Shown: one piece after another, positions 14,335 to 18,891 of the stretch
Numbering within the stretch: position 1 is the first letter of the stretch
Layout: each line of letters starts with the position of its first letter
DNA from: Bacteroidota bacterium
GTDB lineage: Bacteria > Bacteroidota > Ignavibacteria > Ignavibacteriales > Ignavibacteriaceae
Length of the DNA stretch: 18,891 bases
Direction: 5' to 3'
NCBI GenBank assembly: GCA_023453665.1
Contig: JAEXTA010000241.1
Coordinates: forward strand, 1 to 18,891
Translations under genes and position numbers: made by a program
Notes under the pieces: model-generated
What the model was told of the DNA's origin: nothing
The model's input: the letters and a program-made list of their open reading frames with translations, nothing else
The model's database searches: none

Positions 14335-14696
14335 AAACCTTCAAATGTTTAAAAATTTTGATTGCAAATATATGGAAATGAATATCGAATTAAAAGACAG
14401 AAAAGCTGTGATGATAGTAAGTGTGATAATTAAATAACTATTAATCGGGTGTCATGATTTTTATTAATTGATATACAAAAAAATGTCATTAATGCTTCTC
14501 TTGTAAATTAAATTTATTTGATTTAAGTTCATCATCGCAAGGAAAGAAATTTATTCAACATTTGAATGACAGGCAGCTAAATATCAAGATAGTGAAATCG
14601 AATCGACCGCTCATACTGTACCTGCATCACAGCTCAAAATTTTATGTAGTTAATTAAGATTGTTTTGAGTCACATAACCAAAATACAAAAGCTATT
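14335..14696. other. Divergent intergenic spacer of 362 bases
   Basis: The spacer is AT-rich and sits between two start codons, so it should hold the promoters of both the helicase and the TonB-dependent receptor genes. I find no convincing pair of promoter boxes, no strong hairpin and no open frame of note. The receptor ATG at 14697 has no Shine-Dalgarno sequence. A small RNA or leader cannot be excluded, but nothing in the sequence points to one. Confidence 0.5.
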
Positions 14697-16925
14697 ATGA
14701 AAAAATTTTTACTAATCCTTTTTCTACTTATTTGTTCAATCCTTAGTGTGACCAACGCTCAGAATTACGGAACTTTGCGCGGAAGCGTTACAGACTCATT
14801 AACCGGTGAATCTCTTCCCTACTCTAATATGCTTCTGGAAGGTACTACTTTGGGTGCATCTGCTGATTTGAATGGGAATTTTATTATCACCGGTATTCCG
14901 CCTAAAAACTATGATCTCAGAGTTACATATGTCGGTTATATCACCAAAACAATTCCGGTTCAGATAAAGGCAGGAGAAATGCTTCAAATAAGGGTAAGCC
15001 TTGCGCCGAGTAATATCCAATTACAGGCTATTGAATTTATAGGAGAAAAAGTATCTCAGCCAAATGAAACAAACCTTGGATTACAAAAGATAGATATAAG
15101 AGAGATAGAACTGCTTCCAAAAGGTGTTGAAACTGATATATTCAGGTCACTTCAGTTTTTACCAGGGGTACAGTCAACCGGAGACGTATCTGCAAGATAT
15201 TATGTACGAGGAGGAGGCAGTAATCAAAATCTTGTTTTACTAAATGGTGTTTCGGTATATAATCCATTCCATGCACTCGGTCTTTTCAGTATTATTGACC
15301 CTGAAATGATTAATGCAGTAGAATTTTATAAGGGCGGTTTCTCTGCAGAATACGGCGGGCGACTATCTTCAGTTTTAAATTTGATTACAAAAGATGGGAA
15401 TAAAAATCGTTACAGCGGAAGTGCAAGTGTTAGTTTTTTAACTGCAAAAGGATTAGTTGAAGGTCCTATTCCCAATGGCTCTTTTATGTTAACATTCAGG
15501 AAGAGTTTATTCAATGACGTACTAAAAAAGTTTATAAATTTTAAAGATGCCCCGTTTGAATTCCATGATCTATCCGGCAAAATAAATTATACAAGTTCAA
15601 CGAATGCAAGCTTAACAAAAGTTTCTTTACATGGATTCAATAGTCAGGATCAGTTACTGAATGATGATCCGGAAAAAACAGATTATAAATGGTCAAATAA
15701 TATTTACGGAGGTTACTGGTTCCAGGCATGGGAAAATGTTCCTATATATTCCGAAACAAGTGTTTCATATAGTAGTTTTTCAGGTGACGTTATCCCAAAC
15801 CTCAGTAATGATAAACAAAGATCCAATTCTGTAAAAGATATAACGTTTAAAACAGACTTCGCTTATATTTATGATAGCAGAGATGAATTACGGATAGGTT
15901 ATGATCTTAAATCAATAAAAACAAACCTGAATTTTGAGAATCAACAGGGAACACGTTCCTCTCTGTCACATAATGGATTGAGTTTCGGTTTATATGCAAA
16001 GTATAAATTCCTAAGATTTGAAGATTTCGGTGCTGATGTCGGAACAAGAATTAATGGTTTAACACTAACCAGCCAAAAAATGTCTATAGCTGAACCGCGA
16101 GTAAATTTTTCATACCAGATGTTGCCTGGTTTTATTTTGAAAGCTGCCTGGGGAATATATACACAACAAATGATAACCCTTACAAATGAAAATGAGATCA
16201 TTTCAATTTTTGAACCCTGGCTTGTAATACCAAATTATCTTAAAGTCCCTGAGGCTATTCATTACGTAGCTGGAATTGAATGGAACAGAATTGAAAACCT
16301 GTCCATTAAATCTGAATTTTATTATAAACTTTTAAAACGTACTGCAGAGGTAAATGATCTAAAAGCCTCGGATCTTGATCCGGATTTTGTTACAGGTTCG
16401 GGGGAAGCTTATGGCGCTGAACTATTACTTCAGTTCTCAAAAGAGGAATTACAAGCGAGTGCTTCATACTCTTTGAGTTGGTCATACAAAGAACTTAACG
16501 GATGGATTTCACATCCGCGTTATGATGTACGACACTCTGTAACTGCAAATATAAACTATGATTTTGGAGATGGCTGGGTTGCAAGCGCAAGCTGGTTTTT
16601 CAATTCAGGACTGCCTTTTTCTCAAATACTTGGATATTACGACAAACTATATTTCGAAAATCTGTTCTTCTCAACAGGCCTGTATGGAAACTATCTGCCT
16701 TATACAATACTTGCAGACAGAAACCTTGGCAGATTACCAACTTATCATCGACTGGATTTAAGCTTATCAAAAAAATTCAGGATTTATTTTACAGATGTTT
16801 CCTTAAGTTTTGATGTTATAAACGCTTACGACAGAAAGAATATTTTTTATTTTGAAAGAGATACCGGAAAGCGTGTTAACATGTTACCAATTTTACCAAC
16901 AGCATCAATAAAGATTGAATTATGA
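14697..16925 (+). CDS. TonB-dependent outer-membrane receptor with N-terminal carboxypeptidase-regulatory-like domain
   Basis: Outer-membrane active-transport barrel of 742 residues. It shows a signal peptide (1-21, cleavage likely after VTNA), a carboxypeptidase D regulatory-like beta-sandwich (about 25-103, with GTLRGSVTDSLTGESLPYSN and LNGNFIITGIPPKNYDLRVTYVGY), a plug domain (about 127-235, with QFLPGVQ, YYVRGGG, VLLNGVSVYNPFH and GGFSAEYGGRLSSVLNL) and a barrel to the C-terminus. The barrel is compact for the family. No SusD/RagB partner follows. Instead the stop overlaps the start of a DUF4249 lipoprotein by four bases (ATGA), the common companion of this receptor subgroup in Bacteroidota. 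I see no clear TonB box. The substrate is unknown; nothing in the window names a metal, vitamin or glycan. The ATG lacks a Shine-Dalgarno sequence but immediately precedes a standard MKKF signal peptide. Confidence 0.93.
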   Translation: MKKFLLILFLLICSILSVTNAQNYGTLRGSVTDSLTGESLPYSNMLLEGTTLGASADLNGNFIITGIPPKNYDLRVTYVGYITKTIPVQIKAGEMLQIRVSLAPSNIQLQAIEFIGEKVSQPNETNLGLQKIDIREIELLPKGVETDIFRSLQFLPGVQSTGDVSARYYVRGGGSNQNLVLLNGVSVYNPFHALGLFSIIDPEMINAVEFYKGGFSAEYGGRLSSVLNLITKDGNKNRYSGSASVSFLTAKGLVEGPIPNGSFMLTFRKSLFNDVLKKFINFKDAPFEFHDLSGKINYTSSTNASLTKVSLHGFNSQDQLLNDDPEKTDYKWSNNIYGGYWFQAWENVPIYSETSVSYSSFSGDVIPNLSNDKQRSNSVKDITFKTDFAYIYDSRDELRIGYDLKSIKTNLNFENQQGTRSSLSHNGLSFGLYAKYKFLRFEDFGADVGTRINGLTLTSQKMSIAEPRVNFSYQMLPGFILKAAWGIYTQQMITLTNENEIISIFEPWLVIPNYLKVPEAIHYVAGIEWNRIENLSIKSEFYYKLLKRTAEVNDLKASDLDPDFVTGSGEAYGAELLLQFSKEELQASASYSLSWSYKELNGWISHPRYDVRHSVTANINYDFGDGWVASASWFFNSGLPFSQILGYYDKLYFENLFFSTGLYGNYLPYTILADRNLGRLPTYHRLDLSLSKKFRIYFTDVSLSFDVINAYDRKNIFYFERDTGKRVNMLPILPTASIKIEL

Positions 16926-17884
16926 AAAAGATTTTATTAATAAGTGCCATTACAATTTTTTCTCTCTTTATCATGTCTTGTGAGGAAGATTTTAATCCTA
17001 AAACAGAATATAAAGAGCGCTTTATTCTAAATTGTATTGTAAGAGGTGATACCACCCTGCAGTATGCCACTCTGCTAAAAAGTTATTCAATCCCGGGATT
17101 CGATCCTTATGAAAACCGGGTTGACCCATTTCTCGAAGGTGCAGATATCAGGATCTGGCATCAGGATGATGTTTACTTTCTGAGAGATACGGTATTAGTC
17201 AGAGATGATACTTCAAGATATAACACTCCAATTAATTGCTATTACCTTAGTGGATTTCGCCCTGGTGAAACTGAGGAACTCGAAATAAAAGCAATATTGC
17301 CCACCGGTAAAACATTGGTCGGTAAAACAAAACTCCCTGACTATGTTACCTTCAGTTCAGCAAGTGATTTTATTATACCTTCAGATGAAAAAGATAACTT
17401 TGCTTTTTTATGGTCGGGTGAAAATAACATTGGATGGTATTTGACGCGCTTCTCTATTTACTACTCAAAAAAAGAAAATGGTGTTGATGTCTTTTATAGT
17501 AAAGAAGTCCCGACAAAATATGTTCTTGAAAACGGTAAATGGAATGCAAAATATCCAGTGCCGAGCAGATCAACTGCGGTTGGATTTTTAAATTCTGCTC
17601 TCGACTCTGCATTTGCTCAGATATCGGCAGGCGATGAAAATAAAAGTAACTATACCATCAGAGCCGGCGTACTTGAACTTCTGATTTTTGATGAAAATCT
17701 TTCAAAGTATTATTCGAGTATTAATGGATTTCTCGACCAATTTACAGTTAGAGTTGATGAGACCGACTATACCAACATTGAAGGTGGGTTTGGTATTTTT
17801 GGTTCATACATAAAACAGAATAGAAGTATGAGATTTGAAACATCTTATGTTCAGTCATTTGGTTACACACCTATTAATCCTTAA
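16922..17884 (+). CDS. DUF4249-type lipoprotein, partner of the TonB-dependent receptor
   Basis: Predicted outer-membrane lipoprotein of 320 residues with an unproved role in the uptake or surface complex of the receptor. The signal peptide ends in IMSC with the lipidated Cys at 20, followed by EEDFNP; acidic residues after the Cys are typical of exported surface lipoproteins in this group. The mature part shows the DUF4249 pattern. A strand with LNCIVRGDTTLQYATLLKSY is followed by a segment on a decorated ligand phrase (LEGADIRIWH), a YYLSGFRPGETEELEI strand, a LPTGKTLVGKTKLPDYV strand, and a C-terminal GGFGIFGSY motif. The start overlaps the receptor stop by four bases, so translation is coupled. 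Family is recognised by shape and context rather than by alignment; binding partner unknown. Confidence 0.85.
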   Translation: MKKILLISAITIFSLFIMSCEEDFNPKTEYKERFILNCIVRGDTTLQYATLLKSYSIPGFDPYENRVDPFLEGADIRIWHQDDVYFLRDTVLVRDDTSRYNTPINCYYLSGFRPGETEELEIKAILPTGKTLVGKTKLPDYVTFSSASDFIIPSDEKDNFAFLWSGENNIGWYLTRFSIYYSKKENGVDVFYSKEVPTKYVLENGKWNAKYPVPSRSTAVGFLNSALDSAFAQISAGDENKSNYTIRAGVLELLIFDENLSKYYSSINGFLDQFTVRVDETDYTNIEGGFGIFGSYIKQNRSMRFETSYVQSFGYTPINP

Positions 17885-17899
17885 GTAGGTTATTATTAA

Positions 17900-18891
17900 A
17901 TGAAGTTAATACATAAAATATCGTTTCTATCTTTCTTTTTATTTACAGCCATTTCCTGTAACAAAGAACTATCTACTACACCTGAAGAAATACTTGGTCC
18001 CAACATAAAACTATTCGTTGAGTCAGATCCACCCGGTGCAAGGATTTTTCTAGACAACAAAAACACGGGTCACTTGACACCTGATACCGTTCAATGGCTG
18101 CAGGCAAGAAACTATAAACTCACCCTTAAACTTGAACTGTTCAAAGACACTAACGTCGTTATCACCGTTAACCAGGCACAGATAACTAAAGTAAGACTTG
18201 ACTACACAAGAAACCCTAATATGAGGGGAACTCTTTACTGTGATACTAATCCGAGAGGCGCTGAAGTTTTCCTGGGTGATTCAAGCACAGGTAAGTTCAC
18301 CCCTGTTTCAATTGCTAATCTTTATCCCGGTCTTTACACCGTTAAGTTTAAGAAAGAAGGTTACTGGGATGACAGTACATCAACTTATGTTGAAAGTGCC
18401 AAGACAAGATACGCCACTGTTAATTTGAGAGATTCCCTTATCTGGGTAAGACTTACAACTGAATCTGTTAACTTCCCTTCTGATTTTCTTACACACGTTG
18501 CTATTGAATCAGGATGGATCAAATGGGTTTCTACATTATCAGACGGTTTGATAAGATATGATGACAGAACTTACCAGGTATTTAATGAAACTAATTCACC
18601 ACTGCCATCAAATACTATTTCAATGGTTGGAATAGATGATTTCGGCAAGAAGTGGATATGCACAAATGACGGACTTGCTGTTTATGATGATGTTAACTGG
18701 ACTATATACAACACATCAAACTCAGGCATACCCGGTGACCTTGTCAGCTGTGTGGCTTTTGATATAGACGGAAGTGTTTGGGTTGGTACTGCTAACAAAG
18801 GACTTGCAAAGTTTGATGGCGGCAGCTGGACTGTGTTTAATACTGATAACTCTGCTCTGCCTTCTAACAATATTAAAACTATTTCTATTGA
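17900..18891 (+). CDS. Lipoprotein with two PEGA repeats and a beta-propeller, cut by the window edge
   Basis: The frame opens at ATG 17900, 15 bases after the DUF4249 stop, and is still open after 330 codons. The signal peptide ends in AISC with lipidated Cys20. Two PEGA units follow: residues about 35-90 (SDPPGARIFLDNKNTGHLTP) and 108-175 (TNPRGAEVFLGDSSTGKFTP, then LYPGLYTVKFKKEGY). From about 195 the sequence becomes repeats of about 43 residues of the two-component-regulator propeller type, with the recurring pattern DGLxxYDxxxWxxxNTSNSxxPxxxxxxxxxDxxGxxWxGT; three are seen and a full propeller would need more. In regulators these propellers precede a histidine kinase, but here the N-terminus is a lipoprotein, so it is probably a surface binding or scaffold protein of the receptor cluster. 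A weak GTAGG lies upstream. The C-terminus is unknown. Confidence 0.88.
   Translation, partial: MKLIHKISFLSFFLFTAISCNKELSTTPEEILGPNIKLFVESDPPGARIFLDNKNTGHLTPDTVQWLQARNYKLTLKLELFKDTNVVITVNQAQITKVRLDYTRNPNMRGTLYCDTNPRGAEVFLGDSSTGKFTPVSIANLYPGLYTVKFKKEGYWDDSTSTYVESAKTRYATVNLRDSLIWVRLTTESVNFPSDFLTHVAIESGWIKWVSTLSDGLIRYDDRTYQVFNETNSPLPSNTISMVGIDDFGKKWICTNDGLAVYDDVNWTIYNTSNSGIPGDLVSCVAFDIDGSVWVGTANKGLAKFDGGSWTVFNTDNSALPSNNIKTISI

Noticed and set aside
16558..16761. Plus-strand frame of 67 codons inside the receptor gene
   Set aside because: It is an out-of-phase shadow within the beta-barrel coding sequence, with no start signals or domain.

Overview
The window is AT-rich (by eye about one third G+C) and reads like a genome of the Bacteroidota/Chlorobiota/Ignavibacteriota group, most plausibly an Ignavibacteria-type organism. 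The pointers are a TonB-dependent receptor with an N-terminal carboxypeptidase-like domain followed by a DUF4249 lipoprotein, PEGA and beta-propeller surface lipoproteins, a pyrophosphate-type phosphofructokinase and a fatty-acid 2-hydroxylase. The assignment is inference from gene content. Several genes have clear Shine-Dalgarno sequences, unlike typical Bacteroidetes.

Positions 1-8005 (all minus strand) look like an exopolysaccharide synthesis and export locus. In transcription order it holds a secreted GH9 endoglucanase-like hydrolase, a KaiC-like NTPase whose C-terminal half reads as a degenerate GGDEF domain, a signal-peptide TPR piece, a large TPR plus outer-membrane beta-barrel protein (PgaA/BcsC architecture), a processive family 2 glycosyltransferase (PgaC/BcsA-like, without PilZ) and a small single-pass membrane protein. 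The logic would be: the glycosyltransferase polymerises and passes the glycan across the inner membrane, the TPR/barrel protein exports it, the hydrolase trims it, and the NTPase/GGDEF-like protein regulates. Neither a BcsB-like subunit nor a PgaB-like deacetylase is visible. The TPR piece and the barrel protein are in one reading frame, split only by a single TGA codon.

Positions 8071-8743 (minus) hold a fatty-acid 2-hydroxylase with its own strong terminator, which separates it from the polysaccharide locus. Positions 9011-10683 (plus) hold a LeuT-like sodium:amino-acid symporter translationally coupled to a 36-residue MetS-like small membrane protein missed by a size-limited gene search. 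A shared hairpin terminator (10682-10712) lies between these and the convergent pair of PPi-type phosphofructokinase and PcrA/UvrD helicase (10734-14334, minus).

A 362-base divergent spacer leads to the plus-strand surface cluster 14697-18891: TonB-dependent receptor, DUF4249 lipoprotein (4-base overlap) and an unfinished lipoprotein with two PEGA repeats and a beta-propeller that runs off the window. No rRNA, tRNA, CRISPR array, transposon or prophage gene was seen.
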